A stretch of 64,000 nt of DNA, from positions 1,361,672-1,425,671 of the forward strand of contig MU270019.1 of assembly GCA_021432635.1 (NCBI GenBank), written 5' to 3'. The notes beneath the pieces are model-generated. The model was not told where the DNA came from. It made no database searches and saw only the letters and a list, made by a program, of their open reading frames with translations. The stretch's first letter is position 1. Each line of letters begins with the position of its first letter. Below are positions 9,793 to 21,250 of the stretch, piece by piece. The stretch comes from Thozetella sp. PMI_491 (Eukaryota; Ascomycota; Sordariomycetes; Chaetosphaeriales; Chaetosphaeriaceae). A program made the position numbers and the translations under genes.

Positions 9793-12416
9793 ATGGCCGT
9801 TCCCAGTGGCAGCACCTTCTCGCCCGCCTCCAGCATCAACCAGCTCGATGCTATCGCACGACAACTGTGCCGGCGGGCGCGCACCGCAGGGCCCGAGTTT
9901 GACGACGTCGAGGCTGCCGTGCTCGGACTGCACACGGTGCTGAAGCACTTACGCGCTGAGGCCGAGGACCCCGACAGCCTGCTTAACGCCGCGCCAAGCC
10001 CGACCAGCGCGGCGGCCGGCGAGCCCGCGCAAAACGTCTACGTGCGCAAGCTGATGCCTATCGTCGAGGATGTCGATTTCACGCTGAAACAGCTGGAGGC
10101 GACCCTCGACAAGTACGGCCGCGGCGACGAGGGTGACAGCATCCATGCGGGGAAGCAGGGCGAGCTATCGCTCCACGAACGCGATGTTGTTGACCTCATG
10201 CGCTCCAAGCTGGCCGCCCAGAAGACGGACATTGGCTTGTTCCTGGACACGGTCCAGCTCCAGAACCAGGCCAGGGACGGGGACGGGGACGGGGAGGGAG
10301 ACAGGGACGCGCGGGGCCTCGTCACCTACAACCCGGCGGCCAATGCGGAGCAGGCCGACAGGATCAAGGACAAGGTCGATGCTATCGCGACGCGGCTGTT
10401 CCGCCGCCGAGATGGGGCCAGCCGCGAGAACGAGGAAGATCTCTGGCGTCAGTTTCGGGCCGAGCTAGAGGCCGAGGGCTTCTCTAGCCAGGTGCTACAG
10501 CAACACAAGGTACGTTGCACGATCCACGCCTGTCCCACAGTCTCTTTGTCCCATGGCCTCGCGGCCACGCGAGGCAAACGGTTGCCGGATGCAGATTCCC
10601 GCCACATGACCCCACTATCACATATCTTATATACACAGCATGCTGACATGAGGACACGCAACAGGAGGTGCTCCGCGCCTACATTCGCGAGCTCGACACT
10701 TATGGGCCGCGGGACGGCGGTGCTCCGCTGTCGGTCAGGGGCCTCCTAGGCCAGGGACCGACGGCGCCGCCGACCGGAGCCGTCACGCCCTACAATCCTG
10801 CCTCCTATACGAGACGTGATGGAGGGCTCACCAGTCCTACCCACGGCGCAGGCGGTTTTGAGAGGTCCATGGGCCAGAACCCGCAGTCCTACAACCCCAA
10901 CGTCCCCCAAGCTCTGCAGCCCTATCACCACTCCCAGCCGCCCACCATCCAGCACCAAAGCACCGGTTTCAGCTTTGAGCAGAACAGCTCGTCCGACTCG
11001 TCCGACTCGGAGACGACCAACGCGAGTGGTATGGCTCTGATCTCGACACGTGACCTCCTGGCTCTAGACCGCCGGTCCGACCAAATCACCCAGCGCATGT
11101 CTAACATGCACCTGTCGCCGCATCTCCCTCCACCAAACTACAGCATCTCGCCCTCACCAGGGACATCCCCAAGCGGGCGGTTCCTGCCTCCTCCGGCGGG
11201 CACACACCCTCTCGCCATTACCGGCAGCGTCACTAGCAGCGACCTTCCGCCGTACTCCTCGGACCTGGCCTTGTCGACCTCGCCCAACAACCAGCTTCTG
11301 GGAACGTCACCGCGCTACGTGCCGCCCATCCTACCGCCGTACTCCAGCCCGACTTCGTCGGTGCTGTCAGCACCCCCTGCCTATGGCAGCAGCCCGTCTT
11401 TCTCTTCCGCCTTTCCTCCTGGTATGGCGTCTACCTCTGCCCCCAACGCCCCACCAACGCGGTTCAGCCGCCTGGCTCCGGACAGCAAGGGCATGGAGAT
11501 TCCTCTGGATGCGCAGTGGACCAAGATCAAGAGGACCCTGGTGTCCCCCGAGGTGTTAGAGAAGGCCGGTGTGCGGTATGAGGCACGCCCCGAGTTCGTC
11601 GCCGTACTAGGCATACTCACCCGCGAGCAAATCACCGAGTTCGCCCGCCAGAGCGATGAGGTGCGGAAGGCAAGGAAGAGGGCCTCGTTCACCCCTGGCC
11701 CCTCTGGCGCCCAGGCTTCTCGGCGCTACGTCAGCCCTTATCCGGACGAGAAGCGCGCGACCTACAACGACCCGCCTATCCGCGGGCGAGGGAGCAGCGA
11801 CTCTTCGGATTCGGACAGCGATGGCTCTGATCGCCGGCGGAAGTTCGACCAGCGGCGGTACATCCCGAAGGACCGCGACTCCAAAGACTCCAAGGACGCG
11901 AAGGACGACATGGACGGCGAGAAGAGCACTCGCTTCTACCCTGTCATCGTGTCGCCCCCCAGCAGCAACCACGGCGACAGCAAGGCGAGCCCGTCGGCCA
12001 CGGCAAAGCCGAAACCAATCTTGAAGAACAAGAACGAGAACCATGTGCACTTTGACAGGGACACCGGGGCGCCCATGGAGATCGATCCGCGGGACCTGGA
12101 GAGGCGCCGGGACCGACACAGGGACCGCTCGTATGACCGAGACCGCAGGCGACGGTCGAGCCGCGACAGAGACTACGACCGCGATCGTGACCGCGACCGC
12201 GATCGGGACAGGGACAGGGACAGGGATCGCGAGCACCGCCACCGGAGACACCACCGGCGGGATAGGAGCAGGGAGAGGGACCGGGATCGCGACCGCGACC
12301 GCGACGACAAGGAAAAGAGCAGCACCCTGCGCAACACGGGCGTAGCTGCTGGCATCGGCGGCGTGGCCGCCACCCTCCTGAGTGTCCTGACCGAAGCGGC
12401 CTCACACGGCTTCTGA
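9793..12416 (+). CDS. Fungal protein with N-terminal helical region, disordered Pro/Ser middle, Arg/Asp repeats and a Gly-rich hydrophobic C-terminus
   Basis: Two exons, 9793-10509 and 10665-12416, give 822 residues; the 155-bp intron is GTACGT...CAACAG with TGCTGAC as branch point. Residues 1-240 are helical, with CRRARTAGPEFDDVEAAVLGLHTV-like heptads resembling N-terminal domains of fungal STAND or scaffold proteins. A Gly/Asp run (GDGDGEGD) lies near residue 162. The middle is Pro/Ser/Tyr-rich. A short conserved-looking block, KGMEIPLDAQWTKIKR, precedes a charged tail containing long Arg-Asp dipeptide runs. The last ~25 residues are Gly/Ala/Leu-rich (GVAAGIGGVAATLLSVL), a possible glycine-zipper or membrane-associating helix. 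I recognise this as a common fungal architecture but know no function. It is convergent with the Dpb11-like gene. Confidence 0.85.
12173..12312 (+). repeat. In-frame Arg-Asp coding microsatellite
   Basis: Imperfect tandem GAC/CGC-type hexamers (GACCGC, GATCGG, GACAGG) encode DRDRDR runs, broken by a His/Arg stretch. The mix of synonymous codons suggests the repeat is old or kept at the protein level. Confidence 0.8.
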
Positions 12417-12965
12417 ATAGACACCAGGGACGACGGATAGAGGATACACGGCTTAGTCCCGCGAAACGGCCGATACGCTTATGGCACCCTTCACGACCAC
12501 CCTCGGGCTGGGCCTGCGGGTTTCTTTTTTAACGATAATGGATGATTGGAAGAAACAGGCGCGGAATGGCGGATTACAGGACCACAGGGCTACTATGCTC
12601 TCTTTCCCAATCTTTTTTCTTTCTCTCATGTCGTTCACGAAGTTTCTACGCAACCATGTCTTGATATCTACTACTATTACGCTTTATGACAGCGAGGACT
12701 TGTACTACATCATGTATATATATATACTACAGACAGGGATACGAAGATACCCAGATTGACGGTCGTTTACATCATTACTGGCTAAGCCTATTCCTATCAT
12801 GCTGCCCAGCGTAGAGACAATGGCTCCACAGATGCTGTAGTAAAATATATATCTAACCCGAGCGCCGCTCGCATCCCAACTCCAGGGCCCAAGAGCGTCG
12901 TTCCGAACGCTGCACCATCCCGGCTTTTTGCTTCCAAACATGCTGTGCTCCATTATGCAACATGA
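12417..12965. other. Convergent 3' intergenic region with a (TA)6 tract
   Basis: About 550 bp lie between two converging stop codons. It becomes AT-rich past 12500 and contains TA repeated six times at 12715-12726. It probably holds the 3' UTRs and polyadenylation signals of both neighbours. No gene is seen. Confidence 0.5.
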
Positions 12966-15807
12966 TTACCCGCGGCGTCTCGCCCGCCGACCCTGTGTGG
13001 CACCCCCATCGGCCCCTCCTTCGGCATGCATACCCGCGACGTCGCTGATGGTCAGGCCTCCGCCGGCGCTCATACCCGCGGCTCTCGCTTGCGTGCTCCG
13101 CGTGGTCCTCCCGCTCGTGCCCATCAGCCTGCTCATGACCATCTCCTGTGCGCGTCGCGCCTGCTCGTCGACGTATCCTAGCTGCGTGCTCGCCGGTACC
13201 TTAGAGACTGGGTCCGCGTCGAGCTCAGAGTTGTCGCTGTCCAGCGCATCGGCACCACCACGGCCGCTTGCGAGCGCCGCCGTGAAACTCCCGGCCGCAG
13301 ACTTGGCCTTACCCGAACCATTCTCTTCATTGCTGCCTGCGCTTCCCACGCTGGCATTGCTGATGGCGCGGCCAAAGATCTCGCGCTTCCGTCGGGTTGG
13401 TCGCGCGCCGGGTGCGGGCGCAGAGGTGGTGCGCGTGAGCAACTCGTCGCCCGCGACGACCGGGACGGTGGCTGGCGCGTCGAACAAAGTTGTAAACTTG
13501 GAGCCGATGGCGAGGCGTTCCGCGGCTTGTCGGGCCGCCTTCTGTTCGGCGAGCCGCCGCTTGGATGGCGCGTGGTCCGGCTCTGGCTCCGGCTCCGGCG
13601 CTGCTTCCGGCTCGACTTGCGACATCAGCTGTTCCGTCACATCGACGGCGAGGAGCAAGGTAGAGTCCCCCACGTCACCGTCGGTTGCCTCTGAGTCCGC
13701 GATCTCGCTGACCACTCGAGCCATGGGCTGCCGGGGAACTTTAACGGGGCTGTCGGACTTTTCGCCACGTTGAGGGTTTGGCGATCGGTTGTTCAACGCG
13801 TTCGAAGACACCTCGGATAACGGACCCGAGCCGTTGCTGGGCGAGTGGCTTCGAGACTGATGCGTTGGAGCCGTTTCGAAGTTAGTGGTTGTCGATTCCC
13901 CCTTGGATTCCTCGCTCCGCAACGGCTTTGGCTGGGCCGTCGCGCGGTCGCCGGTCTCGAACGCGCTCATGTCGATGTCACGAATGCCAGGCTTCTTTGC
14001 TTTCTGCGCGTGGGGATCGGCTGGACCCTGGCTTTCGAACTCGCTGTCTATGCTCGACTTGTTCGCCTTGGTGGCCGGTTCGAGGTGCAGCGCTTCCGGG
14101 GAGAGCTTCTGCTTCAGCTCTTTGAAGAGATACGCCTTAATTGGGACCTTAAACCCCGTGGAGATGCATTCCCAGAGCCAATCCCCGCTAACCACCGGCA
14201 CCTTCCAGGAAAGGGCCAGATCGAGCTTTTGCTTTCTGACCGTCGCCAACGAGTGGCACACCAGGACCGAAACATGGGCTGTGAATCGCTCTTCATATTT
14301 CGCGCCCAGCTGACGGATCGCTTTGTCCACTTGGTTGAGGTCCACGCCTGTGAAGCCCCCGGTGCAGACGGTAAGAGTCTCGAAGCCTTCGATGGGGAAC
14401 ACGGGAAACGGCCGGCCGATGACATGATCTGTCGGACCGACAAAGCTCTTGCGGTGCAGGCACTTTTCTATGTAGAATTCGGTGATGATGTAGACGGTTT
14501 CCGGAATCTTGGGGTGCGACTCAGCCGTCGACTTCTGAGGAACGATTACAAACCGGTGCGAGAGCTGGGCGCCCGACGCTGAGATTACCTCGTCAAGCGA
14601 CTGGCACACGAGGCCGCCGAGGCACGACACGGTATTGGCCAGAATCTCGGTCTTCTGGTCAGAGAAGCCGTGGATGTAGAAACCACACGAGGCGAAGACC
14701 GAGTCTCCGTCCGAACTTCCGGCGAGGGAGGAAATTGCTGATTCTCTTGAGTTCGTCGCGCTCGGGCGTTGCTGCAGCGACATACCCGTCGCGGGTTGGG
14801 TAGGCACCTCGTCGAACGGAGACGCCCGCGCAGACTGTACGGACTGGTCGAAAGACGCCTCCGCCCTGCTCCCAAGGATGTCTCCCCACAGGTTATCCCT
14901 CTGGCTGCTGAGCTTCATGCTCGCCGTCTTCCGGAGCTTCCTCTTGCCCTGCTCCTGCACGGCAGCCGCACCCTCGCGCAGCCGCTTGCCGAGGGACACC
15001 CGCCGCACCTCCTTGCGGTTCCAGGCCCCAACGCCTATCTCCTCGGCAGGCAAGCATGGGTCGTAGCACGACTCGTTGAGGATCAAGCCGCGGGCGATGC
15101 TGTCGTCTAGCCACTGGGGCACGACGGTATGGATCTCCCACTTCTTTGCCGCTGCATACTTCTTGCCTTCGGGCCGGCGCACGATCAGGTGCGTGGCCTT
15201 GCGCGTCAGGTCGCCCGTGTAAATACCGCCGTTGCTCTCGATCTTGTCAATGATCAGCTGCCGTTCTTCTGCCTCGTCGAACCCGGAGACGGAGCAGATC
15301 AGGCGTCCGCGCTGGAACTCTGGGGCATCCTCAGGTGCGTTGGGGTCTCCGCCGCTCGTCTCGAGGGCCCGGAGCTGCCACTCCTTCTCCAGGGCGTCAA
15401 AGTCCATATCGGCATCGTCTTTCCAGAGATGCAGCACGGCATCGACCCAGCCGGCCGCCATGGCGCGGATGTCGGGTCGGTCCTTGGCGACATGGCGATA
15501 CTTGAGGGTGTCGTACTCGCCGACGATCAGGTGCGTGACGTCCGGGGTGAGATCGTACTTGTGGATGCCGCCGAGGTTCTTGGTCTTTGCATCGATCTCT
15601 GACTGGGCAAGGGAACGAAGGTTAGATCTCGGACGATGATTGCATGTTTGCTGTCGTCACGTCTTTTGAGGGGAAGCACGTCTCTCAATCGCGGTCACTC
15701 ACCCTCAGCTCGGCCGGAATGCTGGTGCAGCAGAGTACGACTCCTTTAAATGGCTGCGAAGGATCGTAGAGGTCGTCCATCCCAAGCGAGGGAGGAGGAG
15801 ACGCCAT
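12966..15807 (-). CDS. dpb11: Dpb11/Rad4(Cut5)/TopBP1-type four-BRCT replication and checkpoint scaffold
   Basis: Two exons, 15807-15703 and 15602-12966, give 913 residues; the 100-bp intron is GTGAGT...TTGCCCAG. Joining the exons completes BRCT1, which reads FKGVVLCCTSIPAELRSEID at its start. BRCT2 begins near residue 131 (RGRLICSVSGF; ends WLDDSIARG), BRCT3 near 335 (GFYIHGFSDQKT) and BRCT4 near 436 (TVCTGGFTGVDLNQVDK; ends SGDWLWECISTG). Four N-terminal BRCTs in two pairs followed by a long disordered tail is the Dpb11/Rad4 plan. In the family, the pairs bind phosphorylated Sld3/Sld2 and the 9-1-1 clamp, and the tail activates Mec1/ATR. The tail here has Trp-poor, Ser/Glu-rich sequence and ends in RRARRRG. 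Intergenic DNA upstream is shared with the HsbA-like gene's 3' end. Confidence 0.9.
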
Positions 15808-16569
15808 GGTAGGAACCTTTGGACGGCGTCTTGCAGAGATGAATGGGAAGCTGCTGCACCGATTTCTCGAGTCTCGCAGGTCAACCCAAAGCGCGTCGCG
15901 TGAAAGAGGTGGGGGCATTTCGGCCAGGCCCGCAGGGGTGGGGGCTCTTTGTCTTCTGGCGGCAAGAGCTAGCTTGCCTTAGTCAGTAGTAGCCAATCAG
16001 TACCTCGGTCAAGTTCGCGCACTTGCCAACCTGCCAGTATGTACATTAGATGTGTGCCATCTAAGTACCCCTGCTCGGGCTTCGCCATCATTTGTGATTG
16101 CTATTTGTGATATTCGTGTTGATTTTGAGGACAAAACAATGCGGCCATTAATCTCGTTCACGCCTCTCCTGCTCTTTGTAGGGCTGCCGGGCTTAGCCGC
16201 CATTATACACCCTTCTCCGGGTATAGCTGCGCCACGTGAGGTCAGAATCAGGGCAACGCTATCCCGGGGGTCTCTGCGTGGTGCGTATGCCTGCCTGGCC
16301 GGGTTGGCATACAGCAAATTGTAATTCTGGAAATGGGGGAGGGGAAGTGAGAGGTCATACCGACCGATTTAACGTTACGACATCATAGAAGAGAAGGGAA
16401 CAAGGGGCTGAAAGTTATAGAACTGTGGTGAAGAAGCATCGAAGCAGATGTCCTACCGCTATCAAATTTCAACAGAATGACTTCTGCCTACTGCCTAATT
16501 GCCCACCCAGTCAATCATAACAGAGAGCTGGGCCATTCCGGTTCTTCCCACGTATGTTCTAATTGCCTT
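15808..16569. other. Promoter of the Dpb11-like gene and 3' flank of the HsbA-like gene
   Basis: About 760 bp. The first 150 bp, read on the minus strand, are moderately pyrimidine-rich. A 90-codon open frame at 16052-16324 (plus) has a hydrophobic start but no other support. No gene is called. Confidence 0.4.
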
Positions 16570-17349
16570 TCAATCCTTCCGAGTTGCAAAACTCCTTCGA
16601 GTAATATTGAAGGTAGACGGTGAGGCCGGCTGAGGGACTGAAATGGAAGCTGCTCCAATCGCTGAAGCCGAGGGTCCTGGAAGTGTTGTTACCATAGAAG
16701 AATTCGCAGGTCCCAAAGAGCCCGTAATCGGAGTGGCTGGTGTCGCTTGGCCAGGAGAGGAGGTAGCAGGAGGTGTTGTAGGTGCTGTTACAGCCGCGAC
16801 GGCATAGGCCTCGATGGCCTGATCTATGGAGCTCGATATGGATTGAGCCGACTCTTGGGCAATCTTCTGGCCTGCATTGGGGATTTTAGTGAGCAGTACA
16901 TTTGACAAGGCAGTGCTGGTCGTTTTCTGAGATTGGATGAACTGCGTTATCTGAGCCGTAACACCCAATGATGTAATGACGGGCAGTTTGGCGATGAGGT
17001 CGCTCATAGTCTGTTGAACTTGGCTAGCTAGGGCATCGGTATTGTCCTTAAGCTTTAGCGCATCGTTGACACTTAACGTGCCGGCAGTCGCGTTAACCTG
17101 GGCTGTGGCGCCGGTAACAGTCTGCTGGAATTGGCTAGCTGAATTGAAGACAGCCAGCGCTCCTTGGAGGTTCCCGGCTGTTAAGGTCTGGATCTGAATA
17201 TCCAGTACGTTCAACGAGCTGCTCACAGTACTGACGGCCGATGCGATCGGTGCCAGGTCCGCCTTGTTACCCCTGGTCAACAGGAGAGGTGCAGCAGTCA
17301 CGGCCTGAGCCGTGAGTTGTAGAATGATAAACACGGAAAAAGTAATCAT
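16570..17349 (-). CDS. Secreted HsbA / cell-wall galactomannoprotein family protein
   Basis: Single exon, 259 residues. The first ~20 residues are a signal peptide (hydrophobic core FSVFIILQLTAQAVTAAP). Residues ~30-180 are a helical, Ala/Gln/Thr-rich domain made of spaced heptads, without cysteines, as in the hydrophobic-surface-binding protein A family (Aspergillus HsbA, Afmp1-like mannoproteins). Residues ~190-250 form a Thr/Ser/Pro-rich linker suited to O-glycosylation. There is no strong C-terminal GPI hydrophobic tail, so secretion or loose wall association is likelier. Known role of HsbA: binds hydrophobic surfaces and recruits polyesterases. It is divergent from the Zn2Cys6 regulator gene across 2.0 kb. 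Confidence 0.8.
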   Translation of the reverse strand: MITFSVFIILQLTAQAVTAAPLLLTRGNKADLAPIASAVSTVSSSLNVLDIQIQTLTAGNLQGALAVFNSASQFQQTVTGATAQVNATAGTLSVNDALKLKDNTDALASQVQQTMSDLIAKLPVITSLGVTAQITQFIQSQKTTSTALSNVLLTKIPNAGQKIAQESAQSISSSIDQAIEAYAVAAVTAPTTPPATSSPGQATPATPITGSLGPANSSMVTTLPGPSASAIGAASISVPQPASPSTFNITRRSFATRKD

Positions 17350-19352
17350 AACGAGTGGAAAAAATTGGTTGAACTTGCCTTACGGAATGGTGGAAAGATT
17401 AAGGACGGAAATTCTTTTATCACGGGTAGGTGATATGAAAACCTGTTAGCACTTAGTCTGATAGCCACCACACCACCCCTTTTCGGTGAGACATCAGTCA
17501 AGGCTTCTCCCAAACACTTCAAAATGGGGCTTAGTTCAGTATCGCAAGGTTGGTTTGAGACCTTCGACTTCTAGAATAAGGGTTCCATGCGCGATAACTG
17601 CCTGCGCCCGGATGACATTCGGTTGAACTGACTGACATCTTCATAGCCCCTAATTCTGACGACAGCACTGTCATTCGACGTCAAAAAAAAAAAGTGATGC
17701 GGAACCAGTCGCAACGCCCCCTGCCTTCGTCCGATCGCAATGCTGAGATGCCTAACGATTCACAAAATGTATAACCGAACCCCATCTAAGATGCAACCAT
17801 AGGATTGGCGGATATTACTTCGCCAATCGGCTGGAGTGTACTCCGAGGCCATCGAATCAGTCCCTGACTCGCTTAACCCGCACAAATAGTGAGTCGGAGG
17901 GGGGTACACAGACTACCTGCGCCGCTGCATCTGGAACAAAACCCTGGTGTCCTCGCGGCAAGGCAGATTTTTACCCTCTTTGCTGGCGAGAATACTCCAC
18001 ATATTGAATACCGCGACTTTATTTTCTTTTGCTTTTCTTGTGATATCGGTGGACCGAGGTCCGGATGCAATAGTGCACTCCAAACACCTGGCGCGATGGG
18101 TAGGCCTTCAGTGATTGTGCTTGGTCCCCCCATTCGCTCGCCCTAAGATAAATGGTGGAGGTAACGAGCCAAGATATCGCCGCCAAGTAGCTGCTAGCGC
18201 TTCTAACGCTCAATATTAGGGATGGCTCACCTGCCTGAGTCCGCTTTAGCACGATGGCATGTTCTGACGTTCAACGACACACTTGTTTATATTTCTCTGG
18301 CCACTTTAAGCCCCAGAAACGGACCCCAGCGCTCTTTTGTTCTCGATGTTTTTCAAGATTCATGTTGATCCCATAGTGTCATCAGAAAAGACGTCACGAT
18401 CTAGGTGGGTACTGATGTGACGGTGCTCAAGATGCTCAGATGATTGCCATTAGAAGGTAGCATCTCCGGTTCAAGATATCAGACAGAGGACATTCCACAT
18501 CTCCGCTAGCCGATGTCCAAGCTATCCGATTCTCCCGTATCACCTGTAGGTACCGTCACATCGAGGTCAAATGAACGCAAACCGTGCATTCTCTGCCGAG
18601 ACAACGACCCTGTAATTATCCAAGGGGATAGATGGGCATGTCCCTGTTACTTCCTCGTGTTCTTCTTCCTGTTGTTGTCCTCCGTATTCTTCTCTTTGCA
18701 ACCAGCCCAAGGTGGTTTGGTGATTTTGGTCCGCGCTTCGGTCACCAAGGTGTGTTATTGGTTGGTATTGCTTTATTCTAGTGTGCCAATAGCTGCCATT
18801 AGATCAGGACAGCGATCCGTAGAAGTTCCTTTCCGTGATTCTGTTCGCTTATCTGAGTGACTAGGACTATGGTGCATGTTTGAGTAGGGCATGATGTGTG
18901 ACTGAAGACTTGTCATTTCTTCCTGAGACGAGGCAGACTATTGCAACCACACTAAGTAGAAAATGGCAGCGCATGCAGGTCCCCTTGGGGAACTTCGTCT
19001 GAACGTCGGCCACAAGGAAGGGGGTTGCGGGGCGGTGGGGAGTGCCTCAGAACCTCTCCTCCGATCTCACGCATGCCAGTCCCCAGCTACCAAACGCTCC
19101 TGGGACTCGCAAAGCTGCGCCACTATTATCTATGTTGAATTTTCTCGATAGCTTGGGAAAGCCCCTTCGCTAGACATTTACATGACCCTTGCAGTGCTCA
19201 CGACTATTCCGTTGCGTGGAATAAACCTGATCGATTTCGCAAGACCCTTCGTCTAGGTTACTGACTGGACGAAAAACGCTTTTTGTTTTCTCGCAAGTAT
19301 CTGCCAGCTCCGACCTTCACTCGATCGGACCCCGGCCGGTATTCAAGTCGAT
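17350..19352. promoter_or_regulatory. 2.0-kb divergent intergenic region between the HsbA-like gene and the Zn2Cys6 regulator
   Basis: No supported gene. It contains an A run at 17683-17693 and AT-rich segments. A 115-codon open frame at 18513-18860 has a hydrophobic stretch but no start context or partner exon and is not called. Confidence 0.4.
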
Positions 19353-21250
19353 ATGGTCAACACGGGCAAGCCATCGACCGGTTGCTATATGTGCCGCTCG
19401 CGGAGGATCAGGGTAAGGTGCCCCGAAAAATCCTCATTGTCCCCTTTGCCTCCCACTGCCTTCAAACGCAGAGTGTACAACGCTTATACTTCTGCTGTCT
19501 AGTGTGATCAACAAAGCCCCCATTGTCGGAAATGTCTCAAGAGAGGCTTAAAGTGCCCGGGATACCCAGATATCGGCGGCATTAGAATCATAGATGAAAC
19601 GAAGAAGTGCATCTTGCTCTTTTCGGGTCCAAAAACAACCACAGACATCAAGAGCCGCGAGCCATGGACATCACTTGCCCGCCGAAAACGTGCACTGTCA
19701 TCGAGAAAGCTACAAGCATTGCTTCCATCGGAACAACTGGCTTCCTCCGACACATCACTTACGTTTCCTTCTTCATCAGTCCTGCCCTTGCGAGTCCGTT
19801 CCCTGGAAGGAGCGGATTGCCAGAACCATCTTCCTCCAAGTATCACTCCATCCATTCGCCAGGAAGTCTTTGCTTTCTTTATATCCAACTTCATTCTACT
19901 CTCCTCACCATCGCGGGAGCGTGGCTATCTAGACTTTCTGATTCAGCTGATGGGAACGAACCAAAGTGACTCGCCTTTGCCGCTTGCCTTCTCAGCCGCT
20001 GCGATGGTCTCTTTCGGCACTCGACGAAAGGCGACTAGCATCCTTCATATCGCGGAGCATATGTACTGTACGGCATTGAAAGCTACAAAGAGGGCCATCG
20101 GCGATTCTCAGGAAGCGAAGAGCCACTCTACAATAGCATCGGTGGTATTGCTGAGTCTATATGAGGTAATTCGAGTCCCCAGATCAACATATCTTCTCTG
20201 ACTTAAAACACAGCAACTAAGGCCATCGAACCCTATGCAGGAATCCTGGGGCTCGCATCTGAGGGGAGCCGTGGAGCTTCTAAGAGCAAGAGGCACAGAA
20301 CAGTTAAAGTCGTCCGTGGGCCGGCAAATCTTCGTCCTCTTGCGAGGCCTTTTGGTTAGCCCCTTCCTACGCTCTTTCGTCCTAGCTGGCCACTAATACA
20401 GATTCTTCCATGCTAGGTAACTCGAAGTCTCGCCAGCGGAAAGCCACTAGATCCCATATTCAGCACCCTAACAGAAGCAATGGAACAAGATCCTGTACAG
20501 CAGCGGTTTGGCGAGCTCAGCATCCGCGCTGCCGAGCTGCGCGTGGAGGCAGAGAGGCTGTTTGAGATCCCATCGACGCAAACCACTACGGATCTCAAGG
20601 CTTTCTATGATCTCCTTCAAGTGATCAAGACAATCGATCGAGAATACGCATCGTGGTTTCGAATGGCCAATGCTTTGCGCCGTTCCCTTTCACAGCGGCC
20701 CCGGAGTTGTGCATTCACGCTACCCGGGCTTCCCATTCAAGACACCTCTCTCTTTCCTACATACATGATGAATCACGCGAGAGGATGCCGTCTGCTTCTT
20801 CACTCCATCATGGTCACCTGTGGAGCAAAATTATCACAGCGTCGGGGGAATGTAGAGCGTCATCGGCTGGCCGAGTATGAATCTGCCAAAGGCTTGTGCT
20901 CACGACTCATTAACGACATCATCTCCACCATGCCAGCACAGTATTGCATTAAGCCAAGTCATGTCGAGAGTACTATCCAGAAAAGCGACTCCTCTGACAG
21001 CAGCTGCCACGACAAGACCAAGGACGGGGCCAATACTGTTGGCATGCCGCCTAACGTTCCTACCCTCGTGGCTATCTATCTATTATGGCCTGTCCTTGTG
21101 TGCTTGACCTCCGAATTTTCCACAGACGACCAAAAGACCCATCTTAAACATATGATTGGGCACATCGCAAATGACTTCGGAGTCGGACAGGCCCACAATC
21201 TCATATCGAGACACACACACAGATACGGGAGAGGCGTTGCTGCCATGTAA
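19353..21250 (+). CDS. Zn(II)2Cys6 transcription factor with a fungal-specific regulatory region
   Basis: Four exons, 19353-19412, 19503-20165, 20214-20354 and 20417-21250, give 565 residues (introns of 90, 48 and 62 bp). The first join rebuilds the binuclear cluster CYMCRSRRIRCDQQSPHCRK followed by CLKRGLKCPGYP, with all six cysteines. The second places LYE before QLRPSNPMQESWGSHLRGAVELL, a familiar block of the middle region of these regulators. The third join uses the acceptor at 20415-20416, because the nearer AG gives an immediate stop. The C-terminal half carries the ADPVQQRFGEL and SWFRMANALRRS type helices and VGQAHNLISR near the end. Nuclear DNA-binding regulator; target unknown. Its divergent neighbour (HsbA) and downstream GH62 gene make a local role in surface or wall-degradation genes possible, but this is only inference. 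Confidence 0.85.

Noticed and set aside
12928-13773. 281-codon plus-strand frame over the Dpb11-like tail
   Set aside because: Antisense to a disordered coding region; no independent motif.
13845-15602. Plus-strand open frames up to 245 codons opposite the Dpb11-like gene
   Set aside because: Reverse shadows of a clear BRCT gene.
18513-18860. Frame with KPCILCRDNDP and a hydrophobic run
   Set aside because: No proper start context, no partner exon, not recognised.
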